A stretch of 64,000 nucleotides of DNA from Gymnorhina tibicen (Eukaryota; Chordata; Aves; Passeriformes; Artamidae), in assembly GCA_013399875.1 (NCBI GenBank), contig VXAZ01002529.1, forward strand, positions 62,001 through 126,000, given 5' to 3'. A program made the translations under genes and the position numbers. Shown in pieces: positions 38,691 through 50,350 of this stretch. The notes below the pieces were generated by a model. It was given only the letters and a program-made list of their open reading frames with translations, was not told where the DNA came from and ran no database searches. Each line of letters opens with the position of its first letter. Position 1 is the stretch's first letter.

Positions 38691-39735
38691 CAATTGCTCT
38701 TTCTGTATTTTTGTGACTTTTTTTTTTTTGTATAGCTGCTAGAGGTACCAGGAGATAATTTTAAAATGTGCTTAAATTCAGTCTCATTCTGTAGAGCTCT
38801 TCAGCATGGCCAATAATTTTTCCAGGTAGGGTATTTTCCAAGATTGACAAGTGTCACTAAACAAGGAAAATGCCAGTCTGTGTCATAGAGACTGGTGAAC
38901 TTTTGTTGACTTTTTAGTCGTCTGATGCTGTCAGTATTTCAGTGTCCCTGGCATTTTAAGAAGGTCTCAAGACAGTTATATCCAACCCATGGAGGTCTGC
39001 ATCTCATATTATCAGATAAAGGAAAACAGTCTGTAAAATTACAGTTTAAGGTTTTTTTAGGAAAAAAGTGATCAGGACACATGACTTTGTCATTTTATGT
39101 GTAAAGAAGTATGTATGTGTTTTGTATGTTATGCATATAAAATAAATATAAATAGATGTGGGACCTTTTCAAGGAACTATTCATCAAACTTGGAAATAAT
39201 TGTAAGTCAAATCAATCAGAGGAAAAATATGAATGGGAAACTGAGATTAAAACCAGATATTTATTTATAAATATATGTAGCTTAAAACCAGAAACCTATA
39301 ATCAGAACCAATTGATTGTTAATCAGAACATTGATTAAAAACCAGCTTTACCAAAGTAAAGCGCAAGACATTTAAAAAATAATAAAGCAAAATAAAAAGA
39401 AACATGGAAACTTGATAAAAATTAGTATAAAGAGAAAGCCAGATGAAGTAGAAGACTAATAAAGGAAAGTAAAAAATACAACAGATAACCTAATGCACAT
39501 AGCAGCAGATATTCAAGAGAAAAAGTAACTCGTAAGATTGTAGGTTGAAACAGACGACAGTGATAGAATATTAGTTAGTATATATAATTTTTTAAAATTA
39601 TTCATAAAAATGAACCTATTCATGGCAAAAATATTAAAGGATAATAAAAAGCTGAAGCTATTAGAAAGTCATTAATAAATAAGTAAATCAAGATAACTTT
39701 TATCTGAACACGAAAAAAAAAGCTTGTATGTCCAC

Positions 39736-39741
39736 AGTGCC
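39736..39741. repeat. Target-site duplication, left copy (AGTGCC)
   Basis: The six bases are identical to 40,400-40,405 and directly abut the GC-rich solo LTR. A 6-bp duplication is the size expected from class II (ERVK/beta-type) retrovirus integration. Confidence 0.75.
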
Positions 39742-40399
39742 TATCGCAGGCCTGGGGGTGTCGCGGGGGTGGAGGGGCAGTCCCTCGTCTAGGGCAGAGA
39801 AGCTCCAGGTGACGGCCCGCGATATGAGGTGGAGTGTCCCCACCGCGGAGGCGCAGCCAGCACCTGACGGACACCAGCTGTAGATCCCAGAAAGCAATAG
39901 AGAGGCCACAGGAGGCGGAGAAGGAAGAGGGGTCTCCGGGTGGAGTTCCGAGCCTTCATTACTCGAAGGAGTCCAGAGCCGAAGAACTGTTAGGGGCGGG
40001 GTTACAGCGGTTTATATAGGGCTAACGGTTCTCCAAAATTGGCCAATAGGGGTGCGGGTAGAGCGGATAGAGGTAACAAGATTGGGTAACAGGGACCAAT
40101 GGGGTGAGGGATTGATATGAACCAATGGGGTACCGAACTGGGGAGAACTTTCTAGACGGTAGGTTTGACGGACAGGTGGGCAGTTACAAGGGGCGGCTTA
40201 ACGGCTAACTCAGGGGCGGGGCGTGGGTGTAGACAACTGGGTGATTGACATGAGAGGGAGACAAGGGTGGGTACAACTTGGATGGCAGGTAACTTAACAA
40301 GGGGAATATGTAGTAAGTTCATGTGCGGTGTCCCTGGGGTCCTCATCATACCAGGCGATTGCCTGGGGTGGTTCAGGGACCACAGGGCACACCGCTACA
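39742..40399 (-). mobile_element. Solo LTR of an endogenous retrovirus, class II-like
   Basis: A 658-bp GC-rich block sits abruptly in A-rich DNA, bounded by a perfect 6-bp duplication. On the minus strand it begins TGTAGCGGTGTGCC, the canonical TG start, and ends CCTGCGATA, where the expected CA end appears changed to TA by a CpG-type transition. Inside, on the minus strand, are several ATTGG/CCAAT boxes, then CCTATATAAA at 40,020-40,011 (a strong TATA box) and GC boxes, in U3 order. The rest, about 39,742-39,985, would be R-U5. I saw no canonical AATAAA in that part. No internal retroviral genes and no second LTR are present, so this is the product of LTR-LTR recombination. The 60-85 codon frames inside it are not genes. 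Family assignment needs a repeat library. Confidence 0.85.
40011..40126 (-). promoter_or_regulatory. LTR promoter: TATA box with CCAAT/ATTGG cluster
   Basis: On the minus strand CCTATATAAA lies at 40,020-40,011. Upstream are the palindromic ATTGGCCAAT (40,038-40,047), CCCAAT (40,086-40,081), and two inverted CCAAT boxes at 40,096-40,100 and 40,122-40,126. The arrangement is that of a retroviral U3 promoter, probably NF-Y-responsive, and transcription would start near 39,985 and run left. Whether it is active in the host is unknown. Confidence 0.65.
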
Positions 40400-40405
40400 A
40401 GTGCC
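40400..40405. repeat. Target-site duplication, right copy (AGTGCC)
   Basis: It matches 39,736-39,741 exactly and follows directly on the TG terminus of the minus-strand LTR. Confidence 0.75.
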
Positions 40406-40754
40406 TACATTTAATACCCTGTAAAGCCCTAGAAAACTTTCAGAGAACTGGGAGGCATCTATTTTGGAATTAATACTTCTAAGGAGAAACCAATTAAATA
40501 AGTCTAGAACTCATCCTGATCTTGATGTCAGAAAAATAATGTTGATGTAGGTCTTAATTAACAAAAAATCAGAGGGCTGGCTCAAAAAAACCTCAAGAAA
40601 ATAACAGTACACATGCTCTCCCTCTCTCTTATTTGGTAGTTTGACAACTGTGTCTGGACTCCTCTGTTCCCTCCTGGTCTTCCTAACACAGGAAAGAAAC
40701 TGGTGTGGGGTGTTCAGGCCCTGAGCCTCGGGGATGGTGAGGGGCTAGGGAAGG

Positions 40755-40962
40755 AACTGCTGCTGGTCAGGAAGGTGGTGAGACCCTGGAGCAGGTTGTC
40801 CAGAGAGGTTGTTGATGCTCCATCCCTGGAAGTGTCAAGGCCAGCCTGGACAGGATTCTGAGCAACCTGTCTAGTGGAAGGTGTCCCTGTTCATGACAGA
40901 GGGTTTGGACTAGGTGAATCTTTGAGGTCTCTTCCAACCCATATCACTTTATGAGTCTATGA
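40755..40962 (+). mobile_element. CR1 LINE 3' end, well preserved
   Basis: AGACCCTGGAGCAGGTTGTCCAGAGAGG, CATCCCTGGAAGTGTCAAGGCCAGCCTGGACAGG, GAGCAACCTGTCTAGTGGAAGGTGTCCCTG and GGTCTCTTCCAACCC follow the CR1 3' region in order, ending in the degenerate tail TTTATGAGTCTATGA (consensus ATTCTATGATTCTATGA). It is sense on the + strand and 5'-truncated. Weaker similarity may extend left to about 40,665. Confidence 0.93.
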
Positions 40963-42778
40963 ATGTTTTCAGTAGAAATGTTCACATAAAAAGACACTTA
41001 ATTTTGTTCTAGGTTATATTTGTATTTAAACTTTGATAGCTCATAAATGCATTAAATAGATTAAATACTTTACTTAATATGCCACAAATGTAATTCCATG
41101 TGAGTGTATACCAGCTGAATTTACTTACACTGCAGCCTGTGCCATTTTATGATTTGATTTTTATGAAAAAAATGTAATACTATTGTAAATGCCATTTGCA
41201 ATTTACAGAAAGACTTAGAAGTGGAAGAAGGATGGCTGTAGATACACAGTGCTCTGCAGGTCTCCGTGGGATTGGCAGTGGACTAGCAATGTGCACTGCA
41301 GAAATGCCAACTCGAAGATCATGCTCTGGGCTCAAATGCAAACTAGGCTTATGGACAGGAAGCAAACACTGGAAAAAAAAGAGCTAAAAATGTGTGGTAG
41401 ATAATCAGGTACAACACAAGAGGACACGTGAGTTTTTTACTAAAGGCTAAAGGCCTTGGGGCTACAGCAAAATCTGCCGCCTTCCTGGGGAGTGAGGCCT
41501 CCCTGTCCTTGTCCAGCACATGGTAACCAACCACTTCACTGTGTGGAGAGGAAGACACTGTCTACAGCAGCTCATGAGGGTTTGAAAAAGTCACAGAAGA
41601 GGTACCACACTGTCATCTGCTATTACTAGGCAAGCTGCCTGTGTCTGTATTTGGAACACATGCTTCTTTTTTTGGAGTGTTTGGGTACCCCATACACTCT
41701 AAGTGATGCTGAAGCAGTGAAGCTGGCACAGAAAGAAAGCCCACATGGCTCCGAATCCGCAGCTAGAAGCCATAGGGTTTCTTGGCTCAGCAGATGCATC
41801 TGTTTGAGCATGCCCAATCCTTGCTGCGGATGGGACAGCTCAGAGCATGTCTCCATTAGAGTGTTCCTACCCTGGGAAGAAAACAGGGATCCATGTCTTG
41901 AAAAGACATGGAAGAAGCTGAGGTGAAAGTTGAAGAAAAACTGATTAGGTAATAGTTCTGTAGCCCAGACTGTAGCCAAGGTGAATTTGTACAGCTACAT
42001 GGTTGGTGATGGTTGTATGTGTGGACTGCTGTTCACACAATGCTCTTTGGAAACAATGATATATTTTTGAACAGGTATTTGCTATCACAGGTCTGAACAA
42101 GCCCAGGGAATATAACCACCTAAGAGTTTGAAACTGCCATGCATCATGTCAGAAATAATGCTGTGCTTGATGTGTATTTGGCACATCTTGTCTCCCCGCT
42201 TCTCAAACCACCACCCACACCCTTTCTCTCTATGGGTTGAAAAAGTGGTGTGTTTACTGGCAGTACTCAAGCTATGTGCACTGAATTCTGCTGAAGATCC
42301 ATCTCTGTACATGCAAATGGGACATGGCCATCAGGCTCTTGGTGGTATGCCACCGAGGTCCTCCAGCTGTGAAGATGATACCCCACCATCCTAAACCGTG
42401 CTGTATCCTACTGGGCCACCAGAACTTGAAGGGCAGGCTTTGTTTTAGGGTTTTGCCTTGTGAATAGTAATTTGTTCTGCGGTGACTTCCCAGCTGTTTC
42501 CCAAGGGGCTGGCATGTGACAACACGGTGTCTCCAGTCAGTCTGAGGTCTCCCAAACCTCCAGCCATGACAAGGGAATATTTATATCTCACACGTACAGC
42601 ACGCCAACGTTTTCTCTCTTGGCTCTTTTTCACACTCAAAAGTTCTCTGTATCCACTGATTCTTTCCAGGGGGAGGGCAATAGGAACCGACATGAAGTCA
42701 GTCGGATGTCCTTTCATGTCAAGCATCCTGCCTCTGAGAGAGGCTAGGGGTGAATACTGCAAAGGAGGAAGCAAGAAA

Positions 42779-42812
42779 CCTTGCAAATGTAAAAACCTTG
42801 CAAATGTAAAAC
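42779..42812. repeat. 17-bp tandem duplication
   Basis: CCTTGCAAATGTAAAA plus one base occurs twice head to tail (42,779-42,795 and 42,796-42,812) with only the last base differing. Confidence 0.9.
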
Positions 42813-43712
42813 ACATTCGCCACCCCTTATACTTGGTATTCTTAGCTGATGATTTGTACCATGAATCTTGGTAGTTTGCCTCTCTTCATATGTTTGTTTC
42901 CAGATCAGTAAGAAGTACTAAATTCCTGCTAGCTCTGGAGTGCAATAATAGTCTTTGTTTCACAGGATAACACTAAGGAAAAGGACAATTTCCTACACTT
43001 AAAATTGGTTGCCCTTCCATCTCTTAGGTTTGACTTCTATTGTAAAAGGTGTCAGCCAGCAGCTATTTATATCTATTTACAGATTCTTACCTTTAAATTA
43101 ACTCTCTGTAGTCTTTCAGACATGTCTCACATGACTTAAACTCTCACTTCTCTTTGAAGATTTCTTTTCACTTCAGTATAGTGTCCCTTCTCTCTCACTA
43201 ATATTTCTGATGAATTATATATTAATTTAAATGCTGTTTCAATTTTTCCATTATTATATTATGCATATTGTGCTCATGATTATACTATCTACCATATAAC
43301 CAAAATTTAAGGCAATATGAGACTATCCAAGATCAAGTACTCCCTCCTGCTAACACTTATTAAAATAATTTGTTGATTCCAAATATCTGTTTCAAAATAG
43401 AAGTTAATGAATAGAATAATTTTTAATGACATTTCCATGTGAAGCTATGGAAGTGTCATCACAGGAAATATTTCAGTAAACTCTCCCAGTGTGTACAGCA
43501 ACATAAAAATGTGCTTTATTTTTCCCCCCCATTCCTGAAATTCATCACTGAAACTGATCTTAACCAAAGCCTTAGATCACTGAATGAAGAATAGGATATT
43601 TCTGTACAGATTCACAAGGCAGTTTCTGTGGAGGGAGACAACACCCTTCCTTCAAGTGGTACTATTAAAGCTCATTAAACTTTGAGCAGTACAATGGTAC
43701 TTATTATGAAGA

Positions 43713-43815
43713 AACATAGAATCATGGGTTTGGGTTGGAAGGGACCTTAAAGATCATGTAGTTCCACCCCCCTGCTGTGGGCAGGGACACTTTCCACTAG
43801 AACAGATTGCTGCAG
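43713..43815 (-). mobile_element. CR1 LINE 3' end, antisense
   Basis: ACATAGAATCATGGGTTTGGGTTGGAAGGGACCTTAAAGATCATGTAGTTCCACCCCCCTGC, then GGGCAGGGACACTTTCCACTAGA, is an almost exact reverse complement of the CR1 3' terminus. The element's 3' end is at the left edge. The low divergence makes this one of the younger insertions in the window. Confidence 0.95.
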
Positions 43816-46800
43816 AAGTTACAGCAAATATTTGCGTTCCTCCTCATTGGACTTTTCAGACAATGTGTTCTGGACTGTTTTTAATAATGAGCTGCTACTG
43901 CACCTAAGCTACCCCTGCAGCATGGTCAGAAATGACACAGTAGGAATTAAACGTGCTGTGTTCCAATATTCCATAGGGAATACACCAGTGTACCTTTCAC
44001 ACAGGGTGCAAAAGGATGAAGAATAAGATTTTCAGTCTGTGTTTTTAATGTGACACATGAGAAATTACCTGCTGGAATGGAAAGCTTTCCCATGCTGCAG
44101 TATTGGACTCAAATATTAGCAATTAGTTTTGGTTGTCAAATAATGGGCCCAGTCGCCTTCTCTTTGTTTTCAGTAATGTTATTGGCACAACAATGTGCAC
44201 CAGAGATGCCAAAGATAAAAAGGTTTGCTAAACACCTCAATATGGAGGACACTTCACAGTAGTAACAGGATTTCACACAACAAATCCATCTCTTATACAG
44301 GCTATTCCTAGGAAGGACTTCTAACTCACTTGTTAGAGTGACCTGTACTATGAATTTCTGCCTTGATGACCACACTGATGAATGAAGAGGAACAGATGTA
44401 AAGCAGGTCAAACTGAAATGGAATTTTTCAGTTTTCCTGAAAAAATAATCACAAAAAAAATACTTTGTTTCTTTTTATCTGACATTTCATTTTGCTTCAA
44501 GATGCATATTTCTTCACTGATCTTTTCTTTAATGCTTAGGTCTATTTTAAAAGCCTTTACTAGATAAAAAGTGGAAAAGCAAAGCTTCTATGATTTGAAA
44601 AATGAGCACTTGACTTTTTCAGAATGAACTATGGCAATTCAAAATCCTCAGAACACTTCTGTTTTCTAAACAAAGGCGATTGGTGAACCCAGTCAAAATT
44701 TGCCAATTGTTTCTTCCTGTTACTAACACTTTCAGTGAATTTGCTGTTAACAGGAACCATTTCACTCTCTCATTCTCCAACATTTGAAGCAATTTTTGAA
44801 GGCTTTCATCTTTCACCCAATTACATGCTTGTGTATTCTTTCCCTCCTAGAGTCCTAAGTTCCTGAATTCTTCCTTACGTAGCCCGCAAAGTATTCACTT
44901 CCTTTTGAGAACATGGAAGCCTTAATCACTGTGGGTTGCGCAATAAAGACCTCCAGGAAAAGCCTTATTTCGCCAGAAGGACCCACAGATCTTAGGCAAC
45001 ACTGTCAGATCTGCATGCCTGGCAAAGCTCCCGGCGTGCCTCCCCAAAGTGCACCCCAGGGAGCTGTGCCGCGCTGAGCCACCGGCACCTCGGCTGACCT
45101 GCGCTCACACTGGTGCCACATGAGCCAAGCAGAGGGTGCAGCTGTGGCCAAGGCAAGGGAAGTGAGGGCCAGCAGCACATACAGCAGAGAACTTAGTAAC
45201 TAGCAAGCAGGGATGACTTGATCCTGTTGGTGAAATCTCCAGAAGTATGGATGAAAAAAGATAACTTCCATTAACCCTCTGAACTACATTTCGTTTTAAC
45301 ACATAACCTGACATATCAATAAAGTGTAGAGCTAGATGACAAAGAGGCATCATTTCTAGAGTAACTCCAATGGTATGTCTGGTGACTATATGCTTCAAGA
45401 GTCACCTCAGAGGAGAAGCTATGTTGCTAGCTATATAGCTAGAATTATTCATTTGGGGATATATAAGTCCTCAGGGAGTAAGGTACTCTGTATGCAACAA
45501 ATTGAGGCACCCTATTCTAGAAATGTCAGAGCACTTCATGACCTAATTCAACTCAAATTTTTGGGCCCTTTGAATAGCTGAATAGTGAGTTGTGAATACT
45601 CTCAATGACGCCACATTACTCACTGACCACATAACCTCAGCTCTTGGGAGAGTGTGGTTCATCCCTTGAAACATATGGCTGTAGCCCTGGTGAGGAAGGT
45701 CCCCAGCAGCAATCTGATGCTGGGGACTTCCAGGTACCTACTGGAGATGCCAACCACAGGATGAGAGAGTTTGCTGTCTTTCAAGTTCAGGCCCATGTAG
45801 CACACATCTCCCTGAACCTCTGAAAGGCAAATATATGAGCTAATGTCAGCAACACACACGCATGCTCACAGCAATGCAGCCCAGGCGGCATGGTGTTTGT
45901 GAAAGATATTTGTTTAAGAACTGCTGACAATTTTTTTTCTCTAACAACTTCAGTGCTTAGTTTGGCAACCAACTCTCCTTTCAGTCCTGGCCTCAGACTT
46001 GGCAGTCTTTCCCACCTTAGCAGCTAAGCCCAGGGAGAAGGGGCAGGCACTGCTGTGCTGTGCCCACCGCCAGCAGCACCTGTGCCATGGCAGCCCTACA
46101 GCCGCAGCTGCCAGCGCGGGCTCCTTCCCAGGCCTTATATGGAGATAACACACACTGACCTTGCGCAACTCGCTTTTTCTTGAAACAAGGGATAAACGGT
46201 GCTGGCACCGTTTGAGAGAGGTGGCTTCTGGAGCTCGAGCCTAAGACACGGGCATACACCCAGAAGCGTGTTTTGTCTCTGCAGCCACTGGTGCAGCATT
46301 GTGCTGTATACAAGAGCACTGGCCTCTGCTCTGTCCCCAGGACCTCCAGATTCAGCCATTTTGCTGTGTTCACGCCTCACTGATTTCCCCCCTGCATTTT
46401 CAGCCCCTTCCTGTCTTGCTGATGATCTTGCTCTGCTAAGTGCCTAGCAGGAGTGCTATGAATTTCTCAGGTGTGTCACTCACGCCTTTTCCTTCTCCAG
46501 CATCTAGCTCCTCTCTTCACTTCTGCCTCTTCTGCTTTAAATCTTTTCCCACCTCAACCATCCTCAAACACCTTTCCTTTCCATGTACCTTTTAAACTGA
46601 TTTCCTAGCCAGGATCTTAAAACACAGACACATAAGCTTTCATCATGTCTATTGCTGTTGTTGCACCTCAACCTAAATATCTGAGAGCAGAGCTCACAAG
46701 AGTGTATTTCTATATATCTGCCCAGAATGAAGTTATTAATTAATCCAGGCTGTTGTTGGAGGTCTGACAAATTTTCTTTGTCATAACTACTTTTCAGAAT

Positions 46801-47869
46801 CGTGTGAAGCACAGCAGCACCGAAAGCCATTACTATGAATAGCTCCCAATCCCTCAGGCTGGATCCTTGAGCAGTTTGCTCTTTGAGTAGTCAGGGAGTT
46901 GCTAATCCCTGCAGGATTCACAGTGCTCATGGGGCTTCTCAGGCACAATGTGAAGGGCAGAGACTTCCGCACAGGTCCTTCATCCTCAGATCAGTAAATC
47001 AAAATCCTTTCTAGACAGCATCCTATTTCACACTTCTGTTTCCTGAGTTTAGGAAACAGGGATTCATTCTGGAGGCTTGCATTATCTTTGAGAAGAAGAA
47101 CCCTTGCTCTAGCACTTCGATAATGAGCATGGCCCTTTTCAGCATATACTTGTGGTTCTAATCTGTCTGTGAACAGAGAAAAAAGCGCAATATTTCAAAA
47201 AATATTTACAGATTAAATTATCTCCAAGCAGAAGTGGCAGCCTTAGGGAGACTGCGGAGGGAATTGCAGGGACAGTTCATCTGTCGTAAGTGCTGTTCTC
47301 TGTGCAGTTGCATCTGCACTGCAAAAATAAAAATGTGAATCTCAAGTTTCTCTCTGAAATCTGACCATTTATTTGTTCTGCTTATATTTGAGAACAGTGA
47401 AACAGGATCTGAAATGAAGTTACACTTCTCCACACTGCTACAGGGTACTTTCAGGCAAATGCCCTGACCCACAGTCTGGCGTGAAGCCAGAAGCATCCCA
47501 GCATTTGAGTTGTTCAGGACAGGGGATCTGTACTAATAGACTAAGCAGAGCCAGACACAGATCTGAGCAGCAGCTTGCATAATGTTTATCAGTTAGCAGA
47601 GCCCTGGCAAAGCGCTGGCCCCTGAGAGCTCAGACTGCAGCAGGTGAGGTGAAGGAGCAGCTCAGAGTTAGCCCACAGCTGGCCACTTTCCCAGGGAACA
47701 GCTTGAGGAAAGCAGGGTGAAGCGATGAATGGTTTGATGTGCCATGCTAACTGCCTAGAGGGCTAGAGAAACCATTTTCTTCACTAGCATAGATGTAGCC
47801 TCTCAGTTTGTCTTAGGTGTGTCTTGGTATGCATGAAAAATAATGCTCTCCAGGGGATTTAGGCATAGG

Positions 47870-47898
47870 GGCACTTAATTTCTGCATCCTAAAGTGCC
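47870..47898. repeat. Small hairpin (GGCACTT ... AAGTGCC)
   Basis: Seven-base perfect arms surround a 15-base loop. The surrounding phrase GGATTTAGGCATAGGGGCACTTAA resembles 'ttaggcacctaaat' repeats that I recall from archosaur and turtle DNA. The assignment is uncertain. Confidence 0.3.
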
Positions 47899-50274
47899 AC
47901 AGGCAAGAAGATGGGTACCTAGATAGTGACACCAGCCAAAAGAGAGGTGCTACAGGGCATGCAAGATAGCACAGCTACTGTTGCCTAAGGATATTTTTGC
48001 CAGAAACTGTAAGTGCTTTTGGTATTTCAAGTGCCTCAAGAGGTTAGACAGGTTTGTTTTTTTTTAAACTGTTTTCTTGCAAAATAGTTACCTGAAACCA
48101 GTGTATGCAGCACTGGAGCTCCTCAACACTATTTTGAATCTAATTTGAGATCTTTGTTTAACGGATTAATCCATTCACTTAGATGTAGCTGGAACTTCTG
48201 CTTGCAGCATGCATCCCATGTAGTGCTGGCCTGGCATGTAGGCAGTTTTTCTCATGGTGGCATCAACCTGGTACCTGTTTTGTTTGTCAAGGTGTGAGGG
48301 ACTCAGCAGAGAGGGTCTACAAGCTGCAGAAACAGGCAGTAAGCGGGATTTCCCCAAATGTTTGTTGCAAGTGTTGCAGCAGCTGTGAGCCTCTGGGCCT
48401 GGTCCATCCTCTCTCTGTGTCAGTGTGACTGTTTATAGGACAGAGATCACCAGGCATCCGCACCGGCAGATCCATAAAGCAATCGCTGCTGCTATGGTTT
48501 ACACCACTTTGTTCTCTTGCTATGAGTGGATTGGGCTCATCACTTTTCACAAGGGGTGATCTAAATAAACCTCAGAAAACTTGTGAGCCATTATAATGAC
48601 TTACTATTTTACCCGTAAGCAGACTTCTTCACTGCAGCTGATTTTTGACCTATACGATTATTATGATTCCTGGAGTCTCTTGAAAATTACCTGATAGGTT
48701 TGAGCATTGTCTAACCTTATGATGTGTAGTTGTTTTAAATACATTATTAGATGCCTTTAATTATTTTGTTTAGGTAGTTCTCCCCCACAGTTTTCTTCAA
48801 GAAACTTGAAACTAATAGTCATGTCTCAGTTAGGAGGAAGGCTTAAAATCTCATTGAGTGAAACTCAGAGGAATCCCTCATTATCTTAAGCAGAAACCAG
48901 CAGAAAATGGGAGTCCTGTCTTGCAGACAGAAACAGAGATGGAGAAAAGCCTCCACTTATGCTAACAGAAGTTCTTCCACTGCCTGAAGGGGGATTGAGT
49001 TCACTTACAGGATGAGAGATAACACAATTTTTAGTTTTAGATTTTCTAATGTCACTTTTCAAATAACAGCATGGATATGAATTTAAAGCATTCTCTATCT
49101 TCATGTTGAGCCCACACTGGTAAAAAACCAAACAGGAGAACTTTCTTTGTTGATAATGGCCTTGTGTGTTACTGCAGAGAGCACAGACCTTCTCTATATA
49201 TTCAGGCTGCAGCCAATTAGTCATGGGGAAAAGGAGGAGACACACTGGATTACCCAGGGAAAGCCAAAAGAATTGAAGTTTATGTTTGTAAACAACTCAT
49301 ATATTAAATATTTAAATAATTTAAATATTTCAGCCTTGAGCCTGGACATGCATGGACATCATGGACAGCATCTCTCACACGTGCAAAACTGGTTTGGAAA
49401 ATGGAAATGCTTTGATATAATATGACACCATGTCAGAGCATATCAGTGGTTTAAAGAAAACTTCTTTTTCAGAGAAGCAAATTATCAGGTTCCTACTCCA
49501 GACACATGTCTGTCCTACTCATGTCAGAGAAGTGTTGTAAGGTTAGAGTTGCCACTGAGCTTTACATTTGACATAGCAGTCTTGCATTTCCAGATATCCA
49601 AATCCAAATGAAATTGCACAGCATGGGCCAAATTATTCACTGAATATATTTCATACACCTCTGCCTTCCTCACCTGAAATTGAAAAAGTCTATGCAGGGT
49701 TAAAACCTGTTCTGCCTCCTTAACATTGCTAATTCTCTTGTGGGATAGAGGAAACTGCAGTGTGTTAGTGCAAAGCAAGGTATACATTTCAGTACGGACA
49801 TGCACAAGCAATCAGGACTGCGATGAATGATCTGTGGAGACGTGTTGCCCAAGTTCAGCCTTTCGTTTAGATATTGGATATTATGTCAGGTGTAATATGA
49901 ATGTTATTCCTTTGGAAAAAGAAGTGTTATAACAGTCAAGATAAAAGATAGTGTTTTATGTAGCAGGTAAGGGGAGATAAGTAATCCTCTCTAAACAAAC
50001 CACTACAATAATATAGCAGGGGAAAGAGGATGAGCAGAAATGGTTAAATGAAATCTTATTTAGTTGCATAATATTACAGAAATAACAGAGTTATGTATTA
50101 TTTATTAAAAGAAGCAGAATCCCGCACCCCACAGATCTCTGGAGAGTTGTTGGTAACAAGTACAATATTCTCTCCATGGCAAAGCCCTGCTTCATTATTA
50201 ATGGGCAGTCTCATGAATTAACCACCTCTATTAGTGCATACAGCACAATTGCCTTTAGGAAGTTAGTTTGTTAT

Positions 50275-50350
50275 TCACAGAATCCAAGAACTGGGAGGCA
50301 GGAAGGAGCCTGGGAGATCACCTCTTCTCTCTGCCTGCCAGAGACCTCTC
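50275..50350 (-). mobile_element. Doubtful CR1 3' relic
   Basis: ATTCACAGAATCCAAGAACTGGGAGGCAGGAAGGAGCCTGGGAGATCACC loosely resembles the antisense CR1 terminus ('ttcacagaatcacagaatggttgaggttggaagggacctctggagatcatc'). It is much degraded, and chance similarity is possible. Confidence 0.3.

Larger units (their letters stand above)
32971..39735. other. No supported gene; repeats only
   Basis: The frames in 34.6-35.1 kb and 36.4-36.8 kb lack recognisable domains and have competitors on other frames. The stretch contains an 87-bp homopurine tract, a MIR-like head, and a tandem duplication at 38.6 kb. Between 39.1 and 39.7 kb it becomes very A-rich, with several TTAAAACCAG-like repeats (about 39,246, 39,281 and 39,331). 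Confidence 0.65.

Noticed and set aside
39620..40349. Open frames of 61-84 codons inside the LTR
   Set aside because: They lie in regulatory LTR sequence without a gag, pol or env context.
39705..40409. Wider LTR limits using TGAACA at 39,705 or TGTATG at 39,725 as the left edge
   Set aside because: Neither gives matching flanking duplications. AGTGCC at 39,736 and 40,400 fits exactly and coincides with the change in GC content.
42445..42874. Opposed 123- and 130-codon frames
   Set aside because: Both strands are open over the same DNA and a 17-bp tandem duplication falls inside. There is no family signature.
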